The position numbers were made by a program, and so were the translations under genes. DNA of 64,000 bases from Tenodera sinensis. Its lineage: Eukaryota; Arthropoda; Insecta; Mantodea; Mantidae. Position 1 is the stretch's first letter. Every line of letters starts with the position of its first letter. Below, in pieces: positions 22,200 through 33,959 of this stretch. The DNA lies in contig CM060964.1 of the NCBI GenBank assembly GCA_030765045.1, forward strand, positions 154,967,990 through 155,031,989, read 5' to 3'. A model generated the notes under the pieces. The model searched no databases. It was given only the letters and a program-made list of their open reading frames with translations, and was not told the DNA's origin.

Positions 22200-23060
22200 T
22201 GTGGAGGGTAAGTGCTCTGAGTTATTTCATGAGATCAGACCTGTAGTAGGTATTTCAGACCAGCCCAGACTGAAGATTTACGTATTTGTTTTGTGGATGG
22301 CAGGCCTACTTTGCTGCTATCAGAAAGTAGACCTTTTAAATATGGTACCACTGCACTTAAACATATCCACTATGTTTTCTAGATACACGCTGGACAGTGA
22401 CAGGAAGACGATGAAGGTCCTGAGCCCTTTTTTATTAAACAGGAGATCAGTTGTATCTGTGATCCAATAAAAAATGCTACATTTAGGGATGGAAACTTGT
22501 TTATCAAGGTTCCCAAAGAAGGGTTTTAGCCAGTAATGGTGGAGCAGCACAAAACCCATAACAGCAACTGCAAGTTTAGATGGGCTCTCTAACAAGGGTG
22601 TAGTTAACTGGATTTCTGATGAAGTTGTTACTATGGTCTTTAGTTTAATAGGCAAAAGGAATGACAAACCATTTCTGCTGTATAGTATCTTTCTTACATT
22701 TAAAAAATCCATGCTACCGGTGTTTATCTTATGCAGTTACAAAGTATGCCACTGTTTCTCCCTATGTCCCAAACCCATGCACTATTAATGATACCAAAAG
22801 TTTGTGCATATGCAGAAATGTTGTATCAGCTTGCCAGTTTTTCCTCATAGTGGAAGAGATACACTTTGTGGATTGATTGATATGTGTTCGGGATTGCAAT
22901 TGTGTGAACTGTGAGGGTGCACAGCAGTTAAACTCAACAAGGTGGTTCATAATTCATGGTTCTTAGAAGGGAAGGAGATAAACAGATTAAAATTAAAGAA
23001 TAAGTACCCTTTCCAGAGACGAGAAAATATTATAAAGTCCATCCAACCACCACTTTGAGG
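22200..23060 (+). pseudogene. Possible non-LTR gag (ORF1) remnant
   Basis: Plus-strand peptides in shifting frames resemble the gag-like ORF1 of arthropod Jockey-type elements. There is a block around SRYTLDSDRKTMKVLSPFLL (about 22380-22440), a CYRCLSYAVTKYA knuckle-like segment near 22712, CVNCEGAQQ (a CCHC-type knuckle start, about 22905), and YPFPETRKYYK (about 23007) in the place where such proteins carry SYPEARR-like motifs. Stops are frequent and no reverse transcriptase follows. The assignment is tentative. The 130-codon minus-strand frame over the same bases is probably a shadow. Confidence 0.35.
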
Positions 23061-23925
23061 TACTCTGGTGCCAACTATTAGGCTGTATGAAAGCACGCTG
23101 TGATGCAGTTTCATCTCTTGGGTTTAAATAGGGCTCCAAACTAATAACTGTTCTGACCAAATTTTCCCTCCACTGGATACTGTGCTGTTAAATACTCTGC
23201 AACACCAACCTTAGCTATGGCTTCAACCTCTACCACACCTCTGCTCCACTCAAATTGCGAATATCATCTCATGGGTTGATCTTGCTTTTATTCTCGAACT
23301 TGAAGCACCTGCTCTGGATCTGCTAGTAGTGATAGTGACATGGATGACTTTGAGGTAGTTGGACACCCTAGACTGGGAGGCAGGCCTCTTAAAAGAAAAG
23401 GGAAAGTTGAACTGATCCACAGTGGCTAACAAATAATCTGTTACTCTTTTCTTCATACCAGTGTTCTACTATGGTGTACACATCACATTCCTATGAATCT
23501 ATAAAGAAAATCGTTAACTTATTTATGTTCACCTCTCCATAATACTGTATTGTTACTGTGATATACTTATGTCATGTTGCTACTGGAAAGAAGAAAGGCA
23601 AAAGTTGTAATAAAATTATTGCTGAAATGAAAATTAGCAGTAGCACAGAAATTAACATTATCAGTGATGAGTGCACAGAACTTCATTGCTATCCTCTTTG
23701 TTTACCTAATGATAAAATTGTACTGAAACGTCTTGCAGATTCAAATAGCAGCGTTATCCTTTGATTAAGAATGGCAAAGGATTGAGCAATAACTATAACG
23801 TAGTAAGTCACAGCTATTTTTGCTCTTTCAGTTAACAGCAGAATTAAATAAGCACTTAAGCTACTTGCTTGATTTGATTTAATACTATGTACAGAATGTA
23901 AATGCATTTTATTACCTTTCCTTCT
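23061..23925. other. Unassigned, probably intron and repeat remnants
   Basis: No recognised coding sequence. The segment just before 23926 has a pyrimidine-rich tract ending TTCCTTCTAG, a good splice acceptor for the SIDT exon. Short frames at 23250-23456 and 23558-23764 have no known motif. Confidence 0.4.
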
Positions 23926-23927
23926 AG

Positions 23928-24072
23928 AATAGGAGAGCTACGCAATATTTCTGTTTCTCCAGCAGAACCCCGCTACTATAGCTTCAAGTTTGAAGATGAT
24001 ATAGAGACAGTTGTACTACGAGTTGATTCTAGTGATGATATCTGCATGACTGTCTCAATTCAGAATATGAGT
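23928..24072 (+). CDS. Internal exon of a SID-1/SIDT-family transmembrane protein
   Basis: A 145-bp exon lies between a polypyrimidine tract plus AG (23926-23927) and a consensus donor GTAAGT (24073-24078). It has no internal stop in the frame starting at 23929 and gives 48 codons. The peptide includes ELRNISVSPAEPRYYSFKF and DDICMTVSIQNMS, which match the extracellular N-terminal domain of SID-1/SIDT proteins just before the conserved CPV-D segment. These multi-pass membrane proteins take part in dsRNA or lipid transport. I found no neighbouring SIDT exon within the window. The gene probably has large repeat-filled introns, or this is an orphan copy. It is the only host exon I can support. 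Confidence 0.7.
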
Positions 24073-24130
24073 GTAAGTTAGTTTAAAGAAATTATATTTT
24101 AGTAGTAAAATTCACAACCAGTAATTTTTA

Positions 24131-25310
24131 TAAGGGTCATACTGAAAGTCATGAGCAACAATTTTTAAAAATATTAATCATTATTTTTCAGACAAACCAG
24201 CTATATTATCGTAATCTGCAGACTTTTCTGTCACTTTTTAACCTAGTCTCCATTTCTTTGCAAACATTTTTTCCATTGTTCTGCAAGTTTGAATATACCC
24301 TTATGATAGAACTCTGTTCCAGCTGTCCAAAGACCCTGATGCACTGCTTTTGGAATATCCCTTACTGTCACATACCATTGGTCTTGCATGTGTTCCTCGA
24401 CAGAACTAAAAAGAGGAGGGTGCCAAGTCAGGACTGTAGGAAGATTGTGGAAGAGTTTCCACCCAAGTGTCTGAACTTCTCCACGGTGACATGAACAGTA
24501 TAAGGGCACGTGTTATTCTGTTATAGAATTAACTTTCCAGGGTGTTTATCATACAATGCACAACAGAGCTTCAAAAGTGTTTGGATATAGTTGGCAGCAT
24601 TTTTGATTTGTCCAGATTAAAGAAAATATACTAGAATGCAATCCTGTGCATCCCAGAAGACACCTGTCATAACTTTCCTAGCACACTTCGCTTTCTTCTT
24701 TGATGGCAAGTCCAAGTGGTGCCATTCTGTACTCTGATGTTTTGTTGCAACGATGGAACTAGCTTTCATTGCCTGTCTTAATACTTGTCAAAAAATCATT
24801 ACCTTCATTTTGAAATTTCTGAAGGTCTGTTTGTGGTCTTTGGTCGATATGTGGGATCCAGAATTCACAAACTTTTTGATAACCTAAGCTTTCAATCATT
24901 TCTTGCATTGCAGTATGTTCTTCTACAAGTTTTGCAGTGATTTCATCCACAGTGGAGGTAGTTTGAGGACGACCGCTATAGGCTCATCTTGGATACTTGT
25001 GTTCCACCTTCCTAACATTTGTTGGCACACATGTGCACATCTCCATAGCCACGTTGAAGTCTAAGGTGAACTTCAGCAGCAAATATTTCCTCTTTAACAA
25101 AGAATTCAATGACAGCATGCTGTCGAAATGAAACAGTGCTGTATGCCATTTTGGAAATACTGCTTGTGATCACGTGTTAGAAGCTAATGATGTCACAGTA
25201 TGGCAATATGTGGTGTGAAGTCTGTAGATTATATCCTGTAGTTGTTTTTGAACCCTGTTGGAATTTGAAGTTTAACACTGGGATGCTCATGACTTTCAGA
25301 ATGACCCTCA
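24131..25310 (-). mobile_element. mariner element, second lineage
   Basis: The left end TAAGGGTCATACTGAAAGTC and the inverted right end TGAGGGTCATTCTGAAAGTC both continue ATGAGCA and are flanked by TA (24129-24130, 25311-25312). The length is 1180 bp. It starts about 60 bp after the SIDT exon, so it lies in the following intron if that gene is intact. Confidence 0.83.
24243..25149 (-). pseudogene. mariner transposase relic, second lineage
   Basis: The start ATG is at 25149 (MAYSTVSFRQHAVIEFFVKE, then VHLRLQRGYGDV, the first helix-turn-helix). It continues with DEITAKLVEEHTAMQEMIES and LGYQKVCEFWIP (24759-24950), a damaged TGNES where TGDET is expected, and a C-terminus with LGWKLFHNLP..WHPPLF and FYHKGIFKLAEQWKKCLQRNGD (24243 on). 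The HPPYSPDLAPSDFHLF signature has decayed. It has several stops and is inactive. It differs clearly from the mariner at 11181. Confidence 0.78.
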
Positions 25311-25519
25311 TATTATACGAAGGGCAGTTGTCAGCCTATTTGTATTCTGTTTTATGTATATCATTCTTTTTCTAACGTAGTCGTCTTGTAAATCAATACA
25401 TTTAATCCAACAACTTTTCAACCTTTTAATACGCAGTTAATTAAGATTTGTCCACTGTGCAAAATATGTATCTACCTCAGCTTCAATCTCATTATTTGGT
25501 GTAAATCTTCATCCTCCCA

Positions 25520-26170
25520 AACATTTCATTAGGTTTGGAAACAATTGCTGGGATCTAAGTCTGGTGAATATGAAGGATGTGGAACCACTTGTAAGTGAAC
25601 ATGCAGTTTTAAGTAACAATCCCAGAAACATGTAAAAAGTGCATTATCCTGTTGTAAAATAGCTTTATTTTTTTTACAAGGTATGAAGGTTTCCTTAAGT
25701 TGGTCCAGCAGTAAAGAGCAGTAGTGTATGAATTCCACACCATAAGAATCCAAATTGTAACTATAAGTTTTCCTGGAGATGGAACTGGTTTTGCTTTCTT
25801 TGATGCACCTTCACCTGGCTAACTATTTTTGGACTGCTTCTTCATCTGGCTTGTGTTAATTCCTGTTTCATTTGTTGTAATTAAACATCAGAAAAACTGA
25901 CTGGAACATCTTTAGAGTCTAAATACTCGTGAGAAATGTTCATTGAGTGAGTTTTTAGGCCATGTTAACAAATATTGCAACTATCAAGCAAAAGAATTTC
26001 TTATGCCTAAAACTTCATGTATAATGTAGTGGACATTCTTAGCAAGGTATTTGCAATGTGAACAAATCTGTGTACCTGCAGTTGGCAATCACTGAGTACA
26101 TTTTGAAATTTTGTCCCAATTTCACTGGTTGTAGCCATTTTGGCTGGCCCTGAGCACTGGTCATCTTGAA
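25520..26170 (-). pseudogene. Third mariner transposase relic
   Basis: Minus-strand pieces run in order: GPAKMATTSEIG (near 26130, where the RPKTATT linker is expected); ISHEYLDSKDVPVSFSD (near 25880-25940); KVHQRKQNQFHLQENL; and a better-preserved 3' part (25753-25529) with EFIHYCSLLLDQLKETFIP, ILQQDNALF (second catalytic aspartate) and HPSYSPDLDPSN (third). The first aspartate region is lost. The N-terminal DNA-binding half was not found. I could not define TIRs. Its left edge lies only a few bases from the right TA of the preceding mariner. Confidence 0.72.
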
Positions 26171-27424
26171 TGAAGTATGTTCACATGTAAATTTAGCACT
26201 CTACTTTTGAGGTGAGGTGAGGTGAAGTGACACACAAGGCCATACCAGATTGATAGTTTTTCCTAATGTAACAAGTAACCTTGGAATTTGAATTCAAAAT
26301 GATTAATTTTTGTTATTTAATATATGAGGATAAGAGATAGAGGAATATTTCATTATCCTTGATTTCATTAGCTTTAACAGTTAAGATTTTAAACCTGGCT
26401 TTAGATTCAGCAAACATTTGTTTGGTTGGCTTTTCTAGTTATATTCGCCTTGAAGCATCATTTGAGAGTTGACAACATGAGCCATTGTAAGTTTTGGTAC
26501 TATTACACATGATAGAATTTTTAAAATTGACTCTTAATATTGGGGATATCATCGAACACATGATAAAATATTTCTTGTGGATACCTTCATAATCAATCTT
26601 TTGCTCAGTCTGTAGCGAAAGAAGCTTTTTTTATAAGTGATCTCAATAATTTACCTCAATCAGGTTGACAGAGTTCGGTTTCAATGTACATTTCTCCAGA
26701 GGAATTAAAGTAGCCATTACAATGCTTGTCCTCCTCTCTAATGCTTGTTTGTGGGCTTCATTTATTGTACTACGTTTATCACAAACAATAAGTAAATTAG
26801 AATTACAACTGAGAGAACTATACACTGATTACATTATTTAGTATTTAAGCAGGAAATTTACAATACTGGACATTCAAAATCACACATAATTTTTAATTGG
26901 TATATGTATGACAATAAGGTATTATTTAACATTTTCAGTTACTTATTTTGTGTATTGTATTTGAATGCATATGAATTGAACTATGATTCTTTCATACCTA
27001 AATTTTGTAAAGGGTGTCTGGCTTTTATAGTAAATTGCATATGTTGGCTGATGACACAATTCATAAGGCACAAAGATGATACCTAGATAAATGAGAGGAA
27101 AGCAGAAGAACTTTACCAAGTTGCATGTTTTGAGCATGCTGTTTACTCAAGTCCTTGGTTGAGGGTTATATAGAGTTGCCAACAGATTTGTACATATATA
27201 GGTTTGTATAACTGAAATACAGGGTGGAAGGTACTGCTTCGGCCAGAATAATCTGGCTAATAGATGCAGTTGTAACAAACATAAAATGCTAAGTTTCATT
27301 TCAGTAGGTTTAATAGCTTTGTAAAAATTGAAGTTTTTCGGTAGTGTAAATGGCAATACTATGCTGTGTTCGCACATGCTAATGACCTGTGTTGAACCCA
27401 ATCAGTGTGTGCTTCCAAGCCTGT
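26171..27424. other. No recognisable feature
   Basis: AT-rich spacer. I found no conserved exon, TIR or tRNA-like segment. Confidence 0.4.
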
Positions 27425-27650
27425 ACTGCCTCAGATGTAAACAAAACATCCGACTGGCATGTGCCCCACGGTAAACATTGCCTCAGTTGTAAACAAAACA
27501 CCCGGCCGGCGTGTGCAAGCATGCACTAAGACATATCAGCGAAACACTGGTCCAGTGCATAGTATCACTCCTCTCACAACCCAGCCACTTGTGTTGAACC
27601 TGACTGGCATGTGCCATCAGCTATAAACAAAACACTCGATTATGTACCAG
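27425..27650 (+). repeat. Degenerate short direct repeats
   Basis: Three diverged copies of a block of about 35-60 bp centred on GTAAACAAAACA, preceded by GCCTCAG and followed by CTGGCATGTGCC-like sequence (about 27430, 27480 and 27620). Spacing is irregular. Function unknown. Confidence 0.5.
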
Positions 27651-27936
27651 TGAAGCGGTCACAATCTCAGGCGAATCGGCAAGAATCAATATGTCATGCC
27701 ATATTATTATTGTTGTTGTTGTGATCGTCGTCATTATCATCATTATTATCCGTCACGAGCTAACACAATAGTAATTGCCTTTAATACACAAGTAAATAAA
27801 AGTCTTCCACTTCATTTTTCTAAAACAATGTGCTCTTCTGTGGATTATCAGGCTGAAAGAAAACTAATGATCTCGTCATAAATTGCAGCTGTCATGTAGG
27901 TGCAAAATGAAATTGTTCTCTACAAGTAAATATGAC

Positions 27937-27983
27937 TTTTTTTTAAAATTAACATCCTCCAACATTGTGTCATATCGGACGGT
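27937..27983 (-). repeat. 47-bp SINE stub with perfect 11-bp target duplication
   Basis: The insert starts with eight T and contains ATCCTCCAACATTGTGTC, matching the 3' tail of the SINE at 15068-15316 in the same orientation. GTAAATATGAC flanks it exactly at 27926-27936 and 27984-27994. It is an extremely 5'-truncated insertion that kept only the tail. Confidence 0.82.
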
Positions 27984-27994
27984 GGTAAATATGA

Positions 27995-28560
27995 CAGTGA
28001 TACTATCCTTAAAAGACAGTATACATAATATGGAGTTTCTCTATACTTATGACAAACCAAATTCATATCTAATATGGGATTAAAGCACAGTTAATGTACT
28101 CTAAAAGATAATGCTACGTTTACAAGTACTATTTAACATAGAACACAAATACTAGTCAGAACTTTTAAATAAATTCCATAAGCCTGTCTAAATGCATTCA
28201 TAAGCACTTTACAACAAGAAATACTAAAAATGTATGCCGTTTATGCTGATAATGTGGTGTTTATTTAGGTTTTATTATTACTTAATTAAAGTTACTAATA
28301 TTGAGTTGCATTTCAGTTCACAAGAGACTACATTCATTTTATGTTGTTTTTGTTCTTTTTTTCGTTTTTCGTTTCTTTTGAAAGGGGGAAAAACAGAAGA
28401 AGAGTTGGAGATAAAGAGTGGCTTATTTTGCTAGATAAGGGATGACAGGAATGAGAACATCTGTCTTTATTTACATGATCTCAGTGCTATGTATTTTATT
28501 TTATTTTGCCTGTTTATTTTTGTATCTCTTTATTTATTTTTTGTTCTTAAGGAGAATTTC
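27995..28560. other. No recognisable feature
   Basis: AT-rich spacer with short frames and no conserved motif or repeat structure. Confidence 0.4.
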
Positions 28561-28564
28561 CCTC

Positions 28565-29035
28565 TTAAATTAGTAGCACCATGTCTAAGTACTCCCTTGA
28601 TGTGAATGGGTTCATGATTGCAAGATAAATTCCTTCGTATTGCAGACGATTGTACTTTAAACCTTGCTTCTCCTTCCAGCAACTTTCACACCCAATGTCG
28701 AGCGATATCTCCCCCAACCCTAGGCACCTGAACTTGTTCTGAGAACACGCGACCAGTAATTTCGCATGGCCCACAACGTTGCCATATTTCGCATAGAAAT
28801 GAAACTTTGCGTGACCCTTTAACATTAAATTGTGGCTAAATTCATTTGAATTAAGATAAAAAGGCATTGCAGCATTGTTCTCACAATGTTTGTGTGACAG
28901 TGAAATAATAAACCATTTATATTCATTCGTCAAGAAGCTAGATGGCTCCAAGTGTTTGACACAAATTATTTTTTTGCAGCGAAACTGTTTTTTATTGACA
29001 AAAATTGTATTGGACATATTTGTTACGGTCATCAT
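28565..29035 (-). other. Unrecognised open frame, about 156 codons
   Basis: The longest open frame outside recognised repeats, with the first ATG at 29033-29035. The product would be Cys- and His-containing (GCESCWKEKQ, LVACSQNKFRCLGLG) with no transmembrane segment or domain I recognise. There is no clear splice or promoter context, and the surrounding DNA is AT-rich. It could be a decayed element, a retrocopy or chance. I would not call it a gene. Confidence 0.15.
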
Positions 29036-29689
29036 GTACAATCTCTGGTTAACATGTGGCCAAAACAGTACCTTTTACCCTGTATATTACACTATACTTT
29101 CAGTAAGATTTTTTGGCTGGATTAATTCTGGATGCTTTATTTATAAATCGTGAAAGAAGAATAGGATCCACTTTTAAACCATAAATGGAAATTTTGGAAA
29201 GAAGCAAAAAACTATAACCTTTGATCTATCTACAAGTGTTTTACTAAAAATAAATGATTTTCAGTGCATTATTTGGCAACATTCCACCACTGAGACGTGT
29301 CCTGTGACTAGCAATCATACAGGGTGACCAAAATTTCAGACATGAAAAGTAGGATCCAGCCATAAAAGTGGTCTAGTATAAAACCAGAACTTTTTGCTCT
29401 AACATAGCAAAGAATATGCTATATTGAACAGTATATCAATAAGACTTTCAATATTACAAGAAAATAAAGAGACCTATAGGCTTGTTATTTGGTGTGACTT
29501 AACAAAGGAAACAAAACAGATACTTGGATGACAGTTATGCTATTGTTACCCATCCATTCTTACAATACAAAACACGGCAAATAAAACAGACAGTGATGAA
29601 TATTTATAATTAAGTGAAATATTTTTAAATGTTTGTGTTATTTCCTCTAAAATGGAATTAACTATTTTAAAATGTTTGTATTATTTCCT

Positions 29690-31060
29690 CTAAAGTAGAA
29701 TTGTAGTTTTCAGGCTAAAGGAACAACTAGTGTTTTTCAAGTTTATAAAACTGGGCAGCTGACCTATACTAATCTTCTTGTGCTCACTACTTGCACTGTT
29801 TTCATGTTTTTCACTTGAGTCATTGACTTTCAATAGCTTTGAAATTTTAAGAAGTATATCATAGAATTGTATGCAGTTAAGATTCAAATTACACTTTGTA
29901 ATTATGTGTTTGGCAGTTTCTGGCTTCACTCTGGACTTTTCATTTGACTAGAAATTGTTCATTATTGAAATACTCTTTCTGTTGGTAAGTGCAACCACAG
30001 TACTAAATACACCTGTAAATTCAATATCTCTGTGCTCAAATTTTGAGAGTATTTCCACCCATCACAAATGCATTGCTGTGTGGTTTTAATTTCACTTTTA
30101 TGCTTAGGAACCACGACACTCTTCGATATTTGAAATTGCATCAGAAAGAGTTGTATAACTTATTTCTTTCCTTGCAAGGACAAAATCTAAGAACATCAAT
30201 CCTTTAGAATCTGGAACTAAGACTTGCCCAACTCAATACATTAAATTCAGAAAAATAAAGGTCCATTGATATAAATACTGTGAATAAGTACAGTAAACTG
30301 TTTCTATATTTCTTTTTAAGTGTAAAACATTAACCAGATCATCATTTTGAAGTAAATCTAATTTTGTTTGAACACTTGAGGGTACAAACACACTGTCTAC
30401 CTTATTTAAGATTTTTTTCCTAGACCTTTAAGCAGTTTGTTTGAAGCTTACTGTAACCAAGTTCTTCAGCATAGTCAATATCTACGAAATTGTAAAATTC
30501 CACCAAGGAGGCCAAATGTACAGTGTGTATAATTATGGAAATAGGAATTCATTTTCTGCACCACACTTTCAAGGAAAATTGGAAGAGAATCCATTGCAGT
30601 TTGTATAGCATTGTTAACAATGTGAACACTAGCTTAGTGCAGTAATTGATCTTGTTACATCTAAACCATCGAATGCACATTATTACATCCTTTTCTTGAA
30701 GAACCACCAAAGTTTGTATTAGTGTTAATCTGCACAAATTCTAACCACTTTATTTTCAAGCTGATGCTCCTCCAGCGTTTTTAGCACATAGGAAGAACAG
30801 TGTCAGCAGTTACTTCTAACATTTTTTGAAAATCTAAAATTTCATTTATACTCCATTCTTACAGTGAAAATAATGAACCATAAGGGTAAAAAATTTTGTC
30901 AAATGATGGTTTGATGACTCTGTATACATAGTAACATAATTCACTTTTTCCAAATCCTTTTTCACTTCTGGAATGGCAAATGGACTGATCATGTTATTAA
31001 TGACATTTTGCCTTAGCACAGGAGCATTTAGATTCAAAACACTTGTGTCATAGTGTACAT
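29690..31060 (-). pseudogene. Second hAT transposase relic (ZNF862/DUF4371-like)
   Basis: On the minus strand from about 31040: VINNMISPFAIPEVKKDLEK, then NYVTMYTESSNHHLTKFFTL and VHYFHCKNGV. This is the RNase H-fold start of DUF4371-type hAT proteins (usual MTDASNH). Further on are VEFYNFVDIDYAEELGYSKLQ near 30440-30510, SIKVKLKPHSNAFVMGGNTLKI near 30050, and the C-terminus KPETAKHIITKCNLNLNC with IQFYDILLKISKLLK (29929-29700). Order, spacing and strand fit one decayed gene with many stops. No TIRs identified. It is a different hAT lineage from the element at 1317. Confidence 0.65.
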
Positions 31061-32109
31061 GCGCAGCCTGTTAAGCAAAATGATTGGTTATGTTGAACAG
31101 TGTGCAAAGCAAAACTCCCAGTTTCTGTCCAGTTGTCCTAAGTTGAACCTTGGAAGAAAGATGTCAGCTGGATACAGAGCATTATCAGCAAGTTTGTACT
31201 TCATTGTTTGCACATTTTGCTTATATTGCCATTTAATATTGGAAACAATGCTGAACATTTTGTACAGTACATGTTACTAGTAGATTTATTTTCAATGATA
31301 AATAGATAAAGACATTGCAACTTTGCATTCAAAACACATTTCCCTGTCACTTTTGGCACAGTTATTACCAGGCAGGGAAGTTGGACCCCAGTAAAAAATG
31401 TTAGGTGTAACTGTACCATACTTTGGCAGGGTCAGCAGGCACAGCAAGTCAAAACAAACCAATATGAATACTTGACATACTACCCCACTGCTCACGCTTC
31501 AAAATATTTCGAAGATAAAGTCAGTAATTTTCATGGTACACTTGCCTTGTTAGGATATCTTGTTCATCCAGAGAAATAATTTATATATATATAATTAATT
31601 AATGAATAATAAATATACACTTTTTACACTTAAAATAATATATGTATGTTTTCAAATCAAAATACTTCTATTTTATGTGACAGATTTACAACATATATAT
31701 ATATAGTATTCATAATACAAATACCATATGTTAATTGACTGCTTTATATTGGTTTGTTTGTTCTTCATTATATGCTTATATGATTGCAGAAATAGCGTAA
31801 CAGTTCACTGCAGTATATTTTTCTAAATGTCTCAAAAGTAAATCTCTTGCAGTTTTTGCTTAAACACTGTCTGTATTGCAAAAAGATGTTCGTGAGATCA
31901 CACGATGTGATGGGCTCAGCCTAAATACTCTTGGTGTGCAATTCATGTACTTTAATTTTCTCATGGACTGTTTCCCTTTAACAGATCAGTGGTTGCACAC
32001 AATTTGGCATATCTGTGATTTTTATGTATGTAGAACTGCAATGATGCAGAACCCACTCTCATATTGTAAACAGTACACACTGTAAGTATTCTAGAAAACA
32101 GTTAACCTG
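31061..32109. other. AT-rich region without recognised features
   Basis: Contains TA-rich tracts around 31577-31700, including TATATATA runs. Short frames at 31292-31495 and 31876-32085 have no motif. The part near 31061-31280 could be the decayed N-terminal continuation of the hAT relic. Confidence 0.35.
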
Positions 32110-32975
32110 CAGTCATCCCTCGCTTTCCCATTGGTGTCCAAGTTTTGCTGTCTGGTTATTACATTAGTACGTTACATTAGTTATTATATTATTACCAAAG
32201 CAACTGGAAAGTGCTGGTGTTAAAACTGTACTTTTTGCTGATGACTTGATTATTTGGTGTTCATAAAAAGCAATAAAAATAGCTTTTGAAACACTTCAAT
32301 CAGCCTTACAGCAGTTGAAGAAGTGCTGCCAAGATAGTTTAATGTCAGTGGACATCAAGAAAATAAACTTTCACTGTCTTTCTTGAGAATAAAAGTAGTA
32401 GAAATTAAATTGAAGTATGGAAATGATGAACTACAGAAGATGCAAAATATTTAGCTATCCACTAACTAACCTGGAAAATTCAGAGTACATAAAGGAGAAA
32501 ACAACCCATAAGTTGAAATTATTAAAATGACTAGCTGGCACCAAATGGGGTAGTTCTAGAACAACATTAAAAACAACCTTCAATTCATATATTAAACCAG
32601 TTTGAAACACTATGGTGAAATCCTGATAACAGTATCCAAATCTAACAAACAGTGCCTTGAACAAACAAAAAATCAAGCTTTACGCTTAATAACTGGAGCA
32701 ATTAAAACTACTCCAATTGCAAGACTGCAAAAATTTACTAATAATAAGCCACTTATAATGGAGCAAGCTTCAAAAACAGACTTTTTAACTTAAGAAAATT
32801 TTCAAAAATTCCAATTTGTGGGAAATGGAAACAGCATCAAGATCATGACACAGTGAATACATAAACTGTATTTATGGAAAAAATAGCAATATTGAAGGAA
32901 CATTTCCAAATACTTATGGGCAAAGTAAAGTTGTTTTATAATAATAATAATAATAAAGATAACGATAATAATAAC

Positions 32976-33036
<61 letters not shown>

Positions 33037-33905
33037 GTAGTAATAGTAGTAATAGTAGTAATGGTAGTAATACTAGTAATAATAGTAATAGTAGTAATAA
33101 TAGTAATTATAATAATGATTATAATAATGATCCATGGGACACTATTACAGTTAATTACAACCTAAATTAGCTACAGAAATACACAAGAAAGATACATCTC
33201 CTTTGGAAGCTAATAGATTCAATCTATACAAATGCTTCCCTTTGTAACAATAATGAAGGAGCTAGAGCTGGTGATACTTATACATTTTTCTGTTTTTATA
33301 AAAACCTAGGAAAAGGTACTACAAATTTTGATGGTGAGATTGAAGCTGTTTATACTGCCCTTCAAACCTTATTTACTTCGTTGCAACACTGCAACAATAT
33401 TGTCATCTTATCTGATTTAAGAGTTGTAATTGAAGCAATAATGCCAACATATTGTGCTAGAATGCAAAGAATTAAACAAATACCTAACATGGTTGTACAA
33501 ATCAGACAACTTGACAAAGCAATTGGATTTCAGTGGGTTCTGGCACATTATGACATAACAGGAAATGAGAAGACTGACATATTAGAAAAAAGGGGTCCAA
33601 AGTTCAGCAAGAAGCAATAAATACATTTTCCTATCAATTGATACAAAGGAATAAAACCAAATTAGACCAAGAATCTAAGTTAATAAAGTCTAATGAAAAT
33701 TCTTAAATGAATAAATTTAAGGAAGACTGTGCCTTAGTTCCTGATTTGCCCTGCAAAACTTCTATTACTATGTTTTGGCTAGTTATTGGACCAGACTGCT
33801 TGGATAAATATCTTTGTCACACGGAATACTGCCACCACCAAATCATTTATTGTGCTCTGAACAAGCTGAAATGGACATGGAACATCTGGCAAAATGTACA
33901 ACTCT
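32110..33905 (+). pseudogene. Non-LTR retrotransposon relic: reverse transcriptase end plus RNase H
   Basis: The RT catalytic motif FADDLIIW is at about 32232, preceded by LPKQLESAGVKTVL. The post-RT region is visible as HKLKLLK..LAGTKWGSSRTT (about 32505-32570), SYIKPV, then SKSNKQCLEQTKNQALRLIT and GAIKTTPIARLQKFTNNKPL (32640-32750). After a microsatellite come PWDTITVNYNLN (33134 on) and an RNase H domain: FDGEIEAVYTALQTL, NIVILSDLRVVIEAIM, IGFQWVLAHYDITGNEKTDI (33330-33590). A tail with KTSITMFWLVIGPDCLDKYL follows (about 33755). The first RNase H aspartate block (usually YTDGS) is not intact. Multiple stops; no longer able to move by itself. Confidence 0.78.
32938..33125 (+). repeat. AAT-type microsatellite, about 190 bp
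   Basis: A trinucleotide tract of AAT/ATA repeats with a long pure run (about 32975-33035), grading into AGT/AAT mixtures. It lies between the reverse transcriptase and RNase H segments of the retrotransposon relic and reads as poly-Asn in one frame. Confidence 0.9.
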
Positions 33906-33959
33906 TTGAGATCGTTAAGATATAATTTCTGAATACCGTTGTTAACTCCCATTCATTAA

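Noticed and set aside
22320..22712. 130-codon minus-strand frame
   Set aside because: No motif is recognised and it overlaps a better-supported plus-strand gag-like remnant.
32874..33170. 98-codon poly-Asn frame
   Set aside because: It is a translated AAT microsatellite.
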